Of a DNA stretch of 64,000 bases, positions 11,693-23,400 are shown piece by piece. Below the pieces are notes generated by a model, which was given only the letters and a program-made list of their open reading frames with translations, was not told the origin of the DNA and did not search any database. The number at the start of each line of letters is the position of its first letter. Positions within the stretch are counted from its first letter, which is position 1. Source of the DNA: Cryptomeria japonica (Eukaryota > Streptophyta > Pinopsida > Cupressales > Cupressaceae); the NCBI RefSeq assembly GCF_030272615.1, contig NC_081409.1:528298291-528362290 (forward strand). Direction: 5' to 3'. Both the position numbers and the translations under genes were made by a program.

Positions 11693-14600
11693 ATGAAGAT
11701 AATCTCTTGGAACTTAAGAGGTCTAAACAATCCTCATAAACATGATATTATTAGGAATATGATAAGAGATAGCAATCCTGACATTTTTCTTATTCAAGAA
11801 ACCAAAATGAGTAGAGAAAAAGTTGAATCTTTGAAGTTTTTCAAAAATGGTAAAATTAGTGGGGGAAGTTCTGAGGGTGCTTCTGGAGGCATTGCAACAA
11901 TCTAGAATCTTAACACTGTTAAAGGCCAAGTCATTATTTAGGAAGGTAATTTTTCTTGTATTAAATTTGAGCATCTTAAAGATGGTTTTTCATGGGTTCT
12001 CACAAACATTTATGCTCCTAATACCTTAAAGGCTAGAAACTCTTTTTGGAAAAGGATAAAATAGGCTAGGGAAAGTTTCAAAAATCTAAGTTGGATGGTT
12101 ATGGGGGATTTCAATATGCCCTTAAAAGAGGAGGAAAAATTTGGAGGCAGCCCGCCTCAGCTGGAAAGTAGGATGGCCCTCATGGACTTTATTAATTCTC
12201 TAGCTCTTAATGATTTGGAGATACAGGGTTGTAATTTCACATGGACAAATAGAAGAAATGGTAATGATCTTATTCAAGTGCGCCTTGACCGAACTCTTAT
12301 TTCTGATGATTGGTACAGATAGTATTTCTATTCTTTATCTGCACATATTCGGGTTGGTTCTGATCACTTTCCAATTACTTTTAATGTTGATTTGATCAAC
12401 AGAAGAAAAAACTATCCCTTTAGATTTGAAAAAATGTGGACACTTCATCCTGATATTAAAAAATATATTCAAAAATGGTGGAGTATCCAAGTTGAGGGAA
12501 TGACAATGTTCAAAGTGGTTAAGAAGCTCAAAAGTGTGAAGGACAACATCCGAATCTAGAATAAGAACAACTTTGGGAATATATTTGAGGCTAAGAGTAA
12601 AATTTAGGAAAACCTTAAAGATATCCAGGACCAGATCTAGAAGGATGGTTTCAGTACTGTTTCTATTGCTGAGGAGAATGAGATTCTTAAGAAATACCAT
12701 GATATTATTACTAAAGAGGAAATGTTCTGGAAGTAGAGATCGAGATGCATGTGGCTCAAGGAAGGAGACAGGAATACAAGATTCTTCCATATGTCAACCA
12801 TCAAACATAAAGCTGCCAACAGGATGAACAAGTTAGTTGTGGATAGTGGGGAGTTGGTCAAGGAAGATGAAATAAGGAATGAAGCTAAGAGGTATTTCTC
12901 GGACCTCCTTTCGAGGGATCAAAGTCTGGATGCTGAAGCTCAATCCTCTTTTCTTCAGAACATTCCTCATCTCATTGATGCCCAAAATAATGTATTTCTC
13001 TCTTCCATTCCTTCCACCTTAGAAATTAAAAATGTTGTTTTCTCCTTTGATGGAAACAAAGCCCCTGGTCTTGATGGCTTCCCAATGCTCTTTTTTCAAG
13101 AGTTTTGGGACATTATCAGGATTGATGTTGCTAATGGGGTTAAGGAATTCTTCGGGGCTAGAAAACTCTTGAAGGAAATAAATGGTACTTTTATTGCTCT
13201 CATCCCCAAGATTCAAGGTGTTGATTCTCTGGACAAGTTCAGACCTATTAGCCTCTGTAATTCCTTTTACAAGATCATATCTAAGGTCCTAACCTCTAGA
13301 CTCTTGTCTATTCTCCTGGCTTTAATTAAACACCAGCAGAATGGGTTTGTTCCTGGAAGACAAATTATCAATTCCATTATTACTGTTCATGAGTATATTC
13401 ACTCTCTTGTTAAAGCAAAGAAGCAGGGTCTCATCCTTAAGCTCAATCTCTCCAAAGCCTATGATAGGGTTGACTGGTCTCTTCTTTAGAAAGTCCTCAC
13501 TTCCTTTGGGTTTGCCCCAAGAGTTATGGATCTTTTCTCCCAACTTACCTCTACTGCGTCCTTTGCTATTCTTGTCAATGGTTCTCCTTCAACCTTTTTC
13601 CAAGCTTTGAGAGGTCTTAGGCAGGGAGATCCTATCTCCCTCATCCTTTTCATTATTATGGCAGAATGCTTTGGATGGACCATGGAAAACTTGGTGCAGA
13701 TAGGATCCTTTAAGGGTCTTCAACCTTCTTCTGCTGACCTTATTTGTTCACACCAGCAGTCTGTTGATGATACAATAATTATGGGGGATTCGAGCATCTC
13801 AGAAGCTAAAGTTCTGAAGAATACCTTGTGCAAATATGCTTCTGCAATGGGGTAGCTTATTAACTAGGCCAAAAGTGATGTCTTTTTCATTAACACCTCA
13901 GAGAGAAGACAACAAAGGATCAATAGAATTCTGGAGTGTAAAATTGCTGACCTCCCCACTACCTACCTTGGTCTCCCCATGGGGATTGCCCCTCCTGACT
14001 CATATTGGAGTTCGTTGGTTGATAAATTTCACAAAAAACTTGCAGGTTTGAAAGGGGCTCTCTTAAGTCAAGCTGGTAAGCTCCTTCTTCTTAAGGCTAC
14101 TCTTCAAAGTATCCTCATTTATGCTCTTAGCTTATTCAGAATTCTAGTCAAGTATGCTGAAGCTATTGAGAAAATTCAAGGAAGATTCCTATGGTCTGGG
14201 GTTGAGGAAAAGCAAAGAATGTCCTTGGTGGCATGGGATCAGGTCTGCAAGCCAAAAAGAAAAGGTGGTCTGGGGCTTAGGAGGATTCGCACTTTAAATG
14301 AAGCTCTCTTGTCAAAACAAGTTTGGAGATGGTTTAACTCTGATTCTGAATGGTGCAAAATTTGGAGAGGTAAGTATTCTCTTCTATCCTCTTCTCTATC
14401 TTCTTTTCTTAATTCGGATCTCAGTATAAATGGATCTCATATCTAGAACCATGTTTCTAAATGTAAAGATGTGATTCCTAAAGGTGTGACATGGAAACTT
14501 GGAAATGGTAGAAAAGTTAGATTCTGGGAGGATCCCTGGCTTTTTGACAAACCCCTAATGGATTTCTATGAGTGGGCTTCCCATGCTCCCTCCTGTATTG

Positions 14601-15881
14601 GCTCTTTTGGTACCTTAGTGGCAGATTATTAGGATGGGAACAACTGGTAGAACATAGATAGTATTCATCCCATTCTCTCCAAGCTCAAAACCCAATTGTC
14701 TGCAATTTGGCTGAATAAGGAAGAGGATTCCCTGATCTAGAGATATAGCCCCAAAGGTACCTTTACTGTATCTTTGATGTATTGTATCCTCTCCCCCTCA
14801 CCTCCTATGAATCCTTTCTGGTCTAAAGCTTGGTTAAAAGGGTTCACTCCTAAAATCAATATGTTCTTCTGGACTATTCTCTAGAATAAGATCCCTACTA
14901 TTGACAACCTTAAATGCAGAGGTTTTGCCCTTCCAAATAGATGTGTGTGCTTTCAAGAGGAAGAGTTAGTGGACCATCTTGCCCTCCACTATTCTCTCTC
15001 AACCTCTGTTTGGGAAAGCTTCCTCAAAAGCTTTAGTCTTGCTTGGGTGTTTTCCAGTAACATCAGAGATTTGTTCTCTTCCTAGAAAATTCATTGGACC
15101 AACTCTTTTCTGAGGTGTATGTGGCAGATCTCTCTACCTCACATTTTGTGGGGTCTTTGGAAGGAAAGAAACAACCAAATTTTCAAGGATGTGTCGTTAA
15201 ATCAAGATATTGTTTTTCAAAAAAATTCAAAGGGCTATTCAGGAAAATATGGGAACTATGGAGGTCTCTTGTTACTCAAACAACTCTTTGGAGTTAAATA
15301 TCTTAAGAGCCTGGAATATGAAGATCACTGATGGTCATAATATTAGCTACAATAAAAGGCTTGAAGTTAAATGGCAAACCCCTCCCTATGGTTGGCTTAA
15401 AATCAATTTTGATGGAGCAGGCAAAGGAAATCTAGGTCCTTCAGGCTGTGGAGCTATTCTCGGAGATGATAGAGGCATTTGCAAAGGTATGATTGCTGTC
15501 CCTATTGGCATTCAAACCAATCATAAGGCGGAAGCTATGGCAGCCCTTCAAGGCATTATTCTAGCCAAAAAATGGAATTGTACCCATCTCTGGATTGAAG
15601 GGGATTCCAATAATATTATTAAGTGTCTCAATGGGACTTATAAGCCCTCTTGGTTGATTCACAATATAATTTTTTCTCCCATTGACATCATCAGAACCTT
15701 CAAAAAATGCCACATATCCCATATATATCGGGAGGCCAACTATTCTGCTGATTGGGCTGCAAACATGGTGGTAAAGAATGAGACAATTACCACATGGATA
15801 GGTGAGAGTGGTCTTCCCAGAGATGTAAGACAAATCATAATAAATGAAAGATATCGAAGTACCCCAAAGAATCTTGATTGA
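11693..15881 (+). pseudogene. LINE ORF2: endonuclease, reverse transcriptase, RNase H
   Basis: This enzyme nicks DNA and copies element RNA at the nick. Frame 2 runs from ATG 11693 to about 15225, then frame 3 to 15881 after a slip in an A run. The APE-type endonuclease shows SWNLRGLN, IQETKM, GDFNMP (about 12101) and SDHFPITF (about 12360). RT begins near WLKEGDRNTRFFH (12750) and includes KAPGLDGFP, FRPISLCN, NGFVPGRQI, LRQGDPIS and the active-site Asp pair at 13766-13771, preceded by Ser-Val where Phe-Ala is usual. RNase H at about 15400-15780 keeps its D-E-D-D residues (NFDGAGKG, KAEAMA, EGDSNN, SADWAAN). At least five TAG stops replace family Gln or Trp codons (11903, 11939, 12734, 13487, 13853). 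Confidence 0.93.
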
Positions 15882-16077
15882 CAGGGCAATTATGATATGT
15901 ACTGAAGTAAGCACTTTGAGTTACTTTGATAATGAGGGAATTACTCATTATAACATCAGAGCTAGCAGAACGTGCATTATAACCTGTCAAATCACTAATG
16001 CTATACACACTTTCTGGGTTTTTGTTTTAACTTTGACAAGCTTTTTGTTTCACCAGCTCTGTCACCTAAACTTGACT

Positions 16078-17816
16078 ATGAGAAATGACACCATGGGCAG
16101 AAATAGGAGAAGATATGAGCCAGGAAGTTGCAAGGAGTGGAAACAAAAAGAAGATGTGTGGGAAATTTTGCAGAAGGGTGGTCTTTCGAGCTTCATTGAG
16201 AGACTCCATGGCTGCGATGGAAAGATAACCAGCTTCTTCTGTAAAAATTGGAAGAAGGGCAAGCTTAAAATGGGCGACCAACTGGTGGAAATTGACGAAG
16301 AATTAATAGCTAAAGCTATGGGACTCAAAAGGGAGGGCTGCAACTTCTACAGAGACAGGAAGGTCAGCAGGGAAGCCATTGAAAGGTTCCTGGTCATGGA
16401 GAAAGAGAAGAAAAGACTAGTAAAGTTGAGTAAAACCTATTACCTACCTAGGGATTTTGCAAAACCCTGGCAGGAAATTCTCTTTGTTTTAATGAGGTAT
16501 ATAACCCTAGATGGCAGGTTTACAAAAGTATATGGATATCACTTTGTCCTCTTAAATCATTTTAGGCATAATGATAAGGTGAATTTCCCTTACTTCTTGC
16601 TCTGTTCTATGAATGCATCCCTAAAAGCATATAAAGAAAATCCTTGGGGTGACACTGCAATGCACTAGGGACTTATGGTCCTCATTTATGATCATTTAAA
16701 GGCTAGTAAAATCAACCAAATGTAGCTCTCTATGGATTCAAAAGAAGAAATGTCTGATTCTGATTTCTCAGAGAGGAGGATTCAGATAATGATTCCTCGA
16801 CTGATAATGAGGAAATCTCTGATGACTCAGAGTATGAAAGGAGCAAGAAGAGGAAATCAAGACCCTCTTCTTCTAAGAGCAAAAAACCCCAAAGCAAACC
16901 CTTGATTAGTATTTCTTCGGAAGAATAGGACTCTGATTTCCCTGAGGAGAAGAAGAATCCTAAGGGAGTGCTAAAGGAAAAAAGTAAGAACCAAGCCCAA
17001 CCCAGGAAGAAGCAAAAGAAAACAGAGGAGAGTGGCAAAGATCTGGAGGAGACAGGCAAGGAACCAGAAGAGGATAAGCAAACAAGAACCCTGGAAGCTG
17101 AACAAAGTCTAGAGATGGAGACTATGGAGGAGACCCTCAGGGCCGCCGACACTATTTCTTCCCTCCATATCGCTAAAGATGAATAGATAACCCCTGGTAA
17201 AGTTACTCCTTCTCCTGGTCCTCACCCCGAGGCCTTGAAGGGTTTTATGAAAACCATTGAATGGCTTATTGATGGGAATAAGAATATTGTGGATGAATAC
17301 AAAAAACTCTGCAACAGAGTCATGATCCTAGAGACCATTAACATTGGAGAGGGGAACACTATGGCTGATTATATCAAAGATTTGAAGAACACAATTGCCA
17401 AAGCAGAAGACATCAGAGATGCCTTTAATCCCCGGTTTGAGAAAATTGAAAAGGAGATACAGGATAGAAAATCCCTGGAGGAAACTAGCGAAAAAACGCT
17501 CTCGGATACAGTTGCCAAAGTGGACAAGATAGAGGAGTGCCTCAAGAACATTGCAGAGTAGAGTCTTAACATTCTGAAAATCTCAGCCAAAAACACCCAT
17601 ACCCTCATCAGCAAGCTTGATGATGAAAAGGAAACCCAGGAAATTGACCTGGATGCAGAAGGAACCGGGGAAGCCCAAGGTCCCAGAAGCCGCACCCATG
17701 GAAAGAGGAAGGAAAAGAAAAAGAATAAGGACTTGGAGGAGCTAAAAGTAGTTGGGGTGACCTATGATGGGCTGGTGACTAAGGTAGAGGATCTACTAAA
17801 GAAAATTACTATGTAG
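16078..17816 (+). pseudogene. LINE third frame: unknown globular plus coiled-coil protein
   Basis: Downstream of RNase H an extra frame opens at ATG 16078. The first 200 residues look globular (SFIERLHGCDGKITSFF, IDEELIAKAMGLKREG, AKPWQEILFVLMRY). Two TAG codons follow at 16666 and 16723, each most simply CAG before mutation. Near 16770 a frameshift moves the reading to frame 3, which continues to TAG 17814-17816 with stops at about 16926, 17184 and 17559. The middle is a Ser/Asp/Glu/Lys-rich charged stretch; the C-terminal part (about 17230-17560) looks like a coiled coil. Plant LINEs normally end after RNase H, so this may be a captured gene. It resembles frames found beside plant transposons, but I cannot name a family. 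Confidence 0.7.
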
Positions 17817-17977
17817 TGTCTCCTTGGGTCCTTTGCTATTTTTTGTTGTTTACCTGTTTTTTCTGTTTGCTATTTTTTTCACCAGTCGCTTTGTATGTGG
17901 ACTCTATTTTCTTAGCTTTCTTTTTAACTATGTTGTAATGGTTTCAGGTCCTCAAAACCTATTTTTCAATTAATTAG

Positions 17978-17991
17978 AACAAAATGGTAGA
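17978..17991 (+). repeat. LINE target site duplication, right copy
   Basis: Exact repeat of 9919-9932; the gag frame resumes from here as NKMVDNAIRMEDVL. Confidence 0.93.
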
Positions 17992-18780
17992 TAATGCCAT
18001 TCGAATGGAAGATGTGCTCATAAAGAAGGGAGATATCACACCTTGGAAAGAAACACAAACATGATCTAGCTCTAAAGAGAAGAACAAGTATTGGAAATTT
18101 GCCAAAGACAACAACAAGAATGTCGTTAATGATGGAGTAGTAGACACTGTCAAAACTAACTCAAAATCCACAATATTCAACTTGGCTAGTGGTACACAAG
18201 CACTTAAAGCTGCTGAGATTGCAGCAGAGAATCCGCCAAAGAAAACAAAGGAATGGTTCAAAGAAAAGCCTTGGCTTTCCAAACCTAAGCATGATTTTAC
18301 TCCACTTGAAGAATCATATGAATCCGCTTTCAAAACTCTATTGGCAAACAACTTGATAACACTACCAGATAACTCTAGACCATATGATCCATATTGTGAC
18401 TTCCATCGGAATAAGGGTCATAACATAAACAATTGCATGAAGCTAAAATATGAGATTCAAGATCTCATAAACGCTGGTAAAGTTGTTGTTGGGAATCATC
18501 CAACCAATTCTGATCATAAAGCATTTAAAGACCCTTTGCCTACTTATGAACAAGATGATTCCTCAAAGACCAAAGGAGGTGCCAAGGTAAATTATACTTA
18601 TGCCACCCAGGACAACATTATCAACATGATTGAGCCTTCACACTCAGAATATTGCAATGTGATTATAGTTCAAGATAAACCAAATGAATCACGATATGAA
18701 AGAGCTCTGACTTGATCTCAAAAGAAAGTTACCCTCCAAGGAGCTAATTCTTCCAACCCGGCTCAAGAAACATCAAATCC
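17978..18780 (+). pseudogene. gag: TE-A gag, C-terminal part
   Basis: Frame 2 continues the gag frame cut by the LINE (DNAIRMEDVLIKKGDITPW). Stops occur at 18062 (TGA) and 18713 (TGA). At about 18390-18440 a Tat-type zinc-finger motif reads YCDFHRNKGHNINNC, with one Cys, two His and one Cys in the usual spacing. It is followed by KLKYEIQDLI, the typical lead into the protease linker of this lineage. Apart from the LINE and the stops, the sequence is well preserved. Confidence 0.85.
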
Positions 18781-18787
18781 AATAGCC

Positions 18788-19861
18788 TTGCCAAACAAAC
18801 AAAAGGAATCAACCTTGGACAAATTTAAAAGATTAACCTCATCATCATCCTCTGGATATAGCATGGTTGAACAGTTAAAAAGGACAAATACTCAAATTTC
18901 AATTTTTGAATTGCTACAACTCTCATCTGCTCACAAGAAAATCCTAGACAAAGCATTTCTCACTACCAATGTTCCAAAAGATTTAGACATTGATCAGTTT
19001 CAGTCTATGGTGGGTCATCTAACTTCACCTCACTATTTGACCTTCTCTGAAGAAGATGATGATTCATTAAATCATCCACATAACCAGCCATTGCATATTG
19101 AAGCCATGATCCACAAACATAGAGTCAAACGTGTTTTGATAGACGGAGGCGTGGGGTTGAATATCTGTACTTATCATTTGCTTACACAACTAGGATTCTC
19201 TAAAAATATCATTGATCCAGGCAAGAAAATAACAATTAAAGCCTATAATGAGGAAGAGAGGACCTCCAAAGGTCTGGTATCATTACCAATCAGAGTGGGA
19301 CCGGTAGAGAGAGATGTCCTTTTCCAGGTTCTCGATATTCCATTGTCATACAATATATTACTAGGAAGGCCGTGGATTCATGAAATCAAGGCAGTACCAT
19401 CAACATATCACCAATGCTTAAAGTTTCCTTATAATGGAGCTGAAGTCAGTATTCTTGCTGATACAAATGTCATCTGTAATGCATTAACAAAAGGTGTAGA
19501 TACTTTTGTGCCACATAATAGGGTAGCCTCTCCAAATCAAGATCCAGAAACATTGATGAAAGACTTAGAAAAGAGATTGAAGATTACGGCTACCAGCATG
19601 GATGGCTACAAGACAGAACTAGTACTATCATTAGTTTCTCTCCCTCCATCACCAAAACAGTTGGTCAAATCATCAGAGGCTATGAGAACAAACACTTCAG
19701 CTCCGAATACTATATATGATGGTCTCTTTATACAGTCTTCTACCTCCTTGGAGGATGAAATAGAAGAGGATGTTGTGCTTAACTGGCTCTTTAAGGAAGA
19801 TAGTCCAAATGAGGAGGTACGACATTGTGAGATTTCCTCAAACCAATATGGTCATGGTTAG
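18788..19861 (+). pseudogene. TE-A aspartic protease region
   Basis: The protease cuts the element polyprotein. The active-site segment at about 19130-19170 reads VLIDGGVGLNICT: Asp-Gly-Gly rather than Asp-Ser/Thr-Gly. As far as I know DGG is normal for Tat/Ogre proteases, so this is not a mutation. The flap-side motif YNILLGRPWIHEIKAVPSTYH follows at about 19350-19410 and completes the fold. The frame is open for 357 codons from 18788 and ends at TAG 19859-19861, right before the G-patch-like segment in the same frame. Confidence 0.88.
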
Positions 19862-19864
19862 AAA

Positions 19865-20614
19865 ATGATTCAATGCATGGGTTACTCAGGTACTAGTCCT
19901 TTGGGCAAACAAAAAGAAGGTATTACTGAACCAATTCAGCTACAAACCAAATCCACACATGATAAGGCTAGACTGGGATACAATCCGAAAAAGACATCAG
20001 AACAAAAATATGTTTCTAAGTCTAAGTGCTTGAAAAAGATATCGCCTTTAACATTACATGAAGCAGACACTAAACAAACAAAAGTAGAGTGTAGAAAAGA
20101 GAAAGAGGAATCAACAGTCAAGAAAGAAGAAATAGTTAGTGCTCAAGCTTCGATGGTATCAGCTACGATAATACAAGAAGTTGAGGTTCCTAAGGATATA
20201 AGAGATGAAGTCATAAGAATCAGAGAATTGTTTGCACCATTAAAAGTTCCAGTCACATATATAGGCAGGCAACAAGTAGATGATTCAGAGACTGATTCAA
20301 ATGAGTATGAATGGGGTCCTAACTATCTTTCAGACACATCTACTATAGAAACTCCAAAAGAATCTAGTGGTGTCATAGATGATACTCAAGAGTTGATGCG
20401 CATAAAACTAGAGAAGGAAATACAAGAAATTAGACAAAAGAGGCAAGCAGATTATGAACAAGGATTGAAAGAAGGAAGAATACTAGAAAGCTTCTCATCT
20501 ATGTGCCCTTATCCTAAAATAGAACAAATCAGTTATAGTACTACACAAGAAGAGTTGGAAGCTATAGAACAAGAACTAGTCATCAGTCTAGAAGAAGCTG
20601 AATGGAGTAGATGA
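19865..20614 (+). pseudogene. TE-A G-patch-like segment and linker
   Basis: The segment continues the protease frame after one stop. Its first 45 residues contain MGYSGTSPLGKQKEGITEPI and, further on, ARLGYNPK, the spacing of glycines seen in G-patch domains that follow the protease in Tat/Ogre elements. G-patches are thought to contact nucleic acid or helicases. The rest (20100-20614) is a charged, helix-prone linker rich in Glu and Lys, ending near LEAIEQELVISLEEAEWSR. TGA ends this stretch at 20612-20614. Confidence 0.7.
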
Positions 20615-20632
20615 CAACAAATCACAGAAACA

Positions 20633-21095
20633 ATGAGATCATGTCAACAGGTGTGTCAGATACAAATGACAAATGAACCACAACATGAAGGAACTTGTAG
20701 CATTAAAGATGTTAGTATTGATACCATACATATGCTTACTAAATCACCTGAAAGAGACTTGGAAACTTCATCTAATGACTCTAATGACTCTGATGATAGT
20801 CCTGTTCATGATGATACCCACTCAGCCTCAAATTCTGAATCATTTGATGCAAACAATGAAAAGTTGCCTACTAGTCTTATTGTTGTTAAACCACGATATG
20901 ACGTCCATTCCGACGTAGTAAACGACGTTACAAGTATGTCTATTGGATTAGATCAATTAAATATTAAAGTGAACTTTAATAATCATGATCTGACTTTTCC
21001 TAGTCTTGAGACACTTACGTAAGGTATCATTCTGGAACTTGACTTTTTGATCCACAGCTGTGATAACAATACCATGAATGCTCTTGAACCTATCC
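20633..21095 (+). pseudogene. TE-A protease-RT linker
   Basis: Frame 2 continues with an Asp/Ser-rich low-complexity stretch (SSNDSNDSDDSPVHDDTHS) and reads past a TAA at 21020-21022, most simply a CAA before mutation, into ILELDFLIHSCDNN. Near 21090 the frame must shift to frame 3 to enter the RT. Tat/Ogre elements often have a variable acidic linker here. A GTAAGG at 21018 and an AG at about 21054 could suggest an intron, but 37 bp is too short. Confidence 0.6.
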
Positions 21096-22397
21096 AAAGT
21101 ACATCCTGAATTGATTGACTATACTTTAGAGAATCAACCCATGGATATACCTATTTTTGCCAATGACTATACATTATCCTATTATCTCAATGCAGTCAAA
21201 CCTATAAACTCTTCCACCAGTGAACAGAGCGAAAATATGACTGAAGCAGATATCAAGTATCTTAGTCGCAAAAACAAGAAAAATAAAAATAAAAGATTTG
21301 ATGGCGAAAACCATATTGTGGCTGTGTCAGAATCTAAAAAAGAGAAAATAAAGGACGTACCTAAAGGTGAAAACCTCTTTGAGGTGCCTAAAGGTGAGAT
21401 ACTTGGTATACTGCCCAGTCATTTTCAGGAGCGGTCTTCCATATTGATCGAGCCAACTCAACCAATGAATATCGGGAATCAAGAGACACCACAAATCATT
21501 CACATAGCTCAATCACTATCAGCAGAAGAATTGAAGGAGTTCACTCAGCTATTCTTAGAAAAGAAAATAAACTTTGCATGGACGTACTCTAATATGCCAG
21601 GCTTGGATCCTGATCTCATTAAGCACCATCTCTCAATCATGCTAGGAGTAAAACCAGTTAAGCAAAAACTTCGTAAGATGCACCCGCATGTAGTGTTATT
21701 GGTCAAAGCTGAACTAGAGAAACTACTCAAAGCTGGATTTATTAGAGCAATAGATTATGCTAAATGGATTTCCAACATAGTGCTTGTGTCAAAGGTAGAT
21801 AAATCTATCAGAGTTTGTACAGATTTTAGAGATCTCAACAAAGCATGTCCAAAAGATGACTTTCCATTGCCAAATATTGATATGATAGTCGACATGATGG
21901 CTGGGTATGAGATGTACTCACTAATGGATGGATTTTATGGCTACAATCAGATTAAAATCGCTCCTGGAGATCAAGAAAAGACAACTTTCACCTATGCTTG
22001 GGAAACCTTTTGCTGGAACGTCATGCCATTTGGGTTAAAGAATGCAGGGGCGACCTATCAAAGAGTAGTTACAACTATCTTTCATGACATGATGCATAAG
22101 AATATGGAAGATTATGTTGATGACACCTTAGTGAAGACCATGAAAAGATCAACACATATTCAAGAGTTAGGTCCTATACTTGACAAAATGGAAAAATTCA
22201 AGCTCCGATTAAATCCAAAGAAGTGTGCATTCAAAGTGACATCTGGTAAACTACTTGGCTACATCATTTCAAAGAAGGGAATTGAGGTTGATCCTGAGAA
22301 GGTCCAAGCTATAATGGAAATGCTACCTCCAAAGAACATCAGTCAAATGAGAAGTCTACAGGGACGTCTCCAATCCATTAGAAGATTCATTTCTTAG
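21096..22397 (+). pseudogene. pol: TE-A reverse transcriptase
   Basis: RT copies element RNA to DNA. Frame 3 is open for over 430 codons. RT blocks in order: KLRKMHPHVV, LLKAGFIRAIDYAKWISNIV, CTDFRDLNKACPKDDFPLP, YSLMDGFYGYNQIKIAPGD, VMPFGLKNAGATYQR, and the catalytic YVDD at 22113-22124, followed by LNPKKCAFKVTSGKLLGY. All key residues look intact. The frame ends at TAG 22395-22397 inside the conserved RRFISQLADKAQPF, where the stop replaces Gln, so the mutation is CAG to TAG. A 50-residue Lys-rich stretch at 21250-21350 precedes the domain. Confidence 0.93.
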
Positions 22398-22920
22398 CTA
22401 GCAGACAAGGCTCAACCTTTTACAAAAGTATTGAGAAAAGGAATAATATACAACTGGGATCAGCAATGTGAACAACATCTTTAGTAGATAAAAGAGTACC
22501 TTTCTAATCCACCGATATTGATGCCACCTATTTAGGGTAAGCCACTAATCTTATATATATCAGCAACTAATTCATCATTGGGGGTACTTGTGGCGCAACA
22601 AGATGATAACAAAAAGGAAAGAGCTATTTATTACATCAGCAAGACATTGGTGTCTTATGAAATGAGCTACAGTATAATAGAAAAAGCATGCTTGGCATTA
22701 GTCTTTGCATCACAGAAACTGAGGCACTATATGCTAGCACATTCAGTCAAGTTGGTGGCCAAAATCAATCCACTCAAGTATCTTCTTAATAAAGCAACAC
22801 TCACCGAAAGATTGGCGAAATGGGTTATGATCCTTACAGAGTTTGACATTGAATATGTGGAACGCAAAGCCATAAAAGGATAGGTAATTGCTGATCAACT
22901 TGCTGAAGCTCCACTTGAGG
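22398..22920 (+). pseudogene. pol: TE-A RNase H (gypsy type)
   Basis: RNase H removes RNA from the hybrid. Frame 3 continues with TAG stops at 22482, 22485, 22533 and 22881; the context (HLQQIKEYL, IKGQVIADQLA) shows Gln at several of these in the ancestor. ILYISATNSSLGVLVAQQDD, KERAIYYISKTLVSYEMSYSIIEK and LRHYMLAHSVKLV follow the gypsy RNase H pattern. The residue before Ala-Thr in the first motif is Ser where an acidic residue is expected, so activity is doubtful. Confidence 0.8.
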
Positions 22921-23400
22921 ATACTCAACCACTACACATTGAGTTCCTAGATGAATCAATAATGCATCTTACTCAACAACCCTGGAAGATGTTCTTTGAT
23001 GGTTCCTTTACTCAAAATGGTTCAGGTGCTAGCATATTATTCATTACTCCTCAGAAGTATTCAATCCCAAAGTCTTATAAGATTCTATTCCCTTTCACAA
23101 ACAACATTGCAAAATATGAAGCTTTGGTGAATGGAATAAAACTAGGCATTTAATGGAAGGTTGTTGAATTACAAGAGGATGGTGGATGATCTCAAGAAAT
23201 ACTTTGCTTTTGTATCATTCCAATGGATTCCTAGATCAGTGAATAGAGCAGCAAATGCTATGGCCACCTTGGCATCTATACCTGAGTTACAGGAGTCCAA
23301 TTTTTGCTTTGATTTCCTAGTGGAAGAGTTATATTACCCCGCTTATGATTCTCCTAAGACCCAAATAGTCTGTTCTATTATTGGACATGACTCATCCTGA
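22921..23400 (+). pseudogene. TE-A second (archaeal-type) RNase H, internally deleted
   Basis: A second RNase H after pol RNase H is diagnostic of the Tat/Ogre lineage. KMFFDGSFTQNGSGASILF (from about 22985) holds the first Asp, and IAKYEALVNGIKLGI the Glu. A TAA at 23151-23153 and a frame change follow. The expected GDS segment with the third acidic residue is missing, as if about 30 codons were deleted. The frame resumes in frame 1 as YKRMVDDLKKYFAFVSFQWIPRS. In NRAANAMATLA the last catalytic Asp is Asn (AAT, 23254-23256; expected GAT). It therefore lacks two catalytic residues. Confidence 0.85.

Larger units (their letters stand above)
9933..17977 (+). mobile_element. TE-L: L1-type LINE with three frames
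   Basis: An 8045-bp insertion between perfect 14-bp target duplications inside TE-A gag. It carries ORF1 (nucleic-acid binding), ORF2 (endonuclease, RT, RNase H) and an extra downstream frame. A 14-bp duplication and lack of LTRs fit target-primed insertion. The left edge has nine A residues (9938-9946) directly before the ORF1 start, so little or no 5' untranslated region is present. The right edge ends in caattaattag without a poly(A) tail, which is unusual for an L1-type element. Nonsense codons in all three frames mark it as dead. Confidence 0.93.

Noticed and set aside
16730-17152. A 140-codon minus-strand frame rich in Ser and Leu
   Set aside because: It is the complement of the charged Ser/Glu/Lys part of the LINE third frame; low-complexity coding DNA often leaves an open complement.
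21018-21054. A possible intron between protease and RT of TE-A (GTAAGG ... CCACAG)
   Set aside because: Ogre elements can have an intron near here, but 37 bp is too short for plant splicing, and the coding frame reads through if the TAA at 21020 was CAA.
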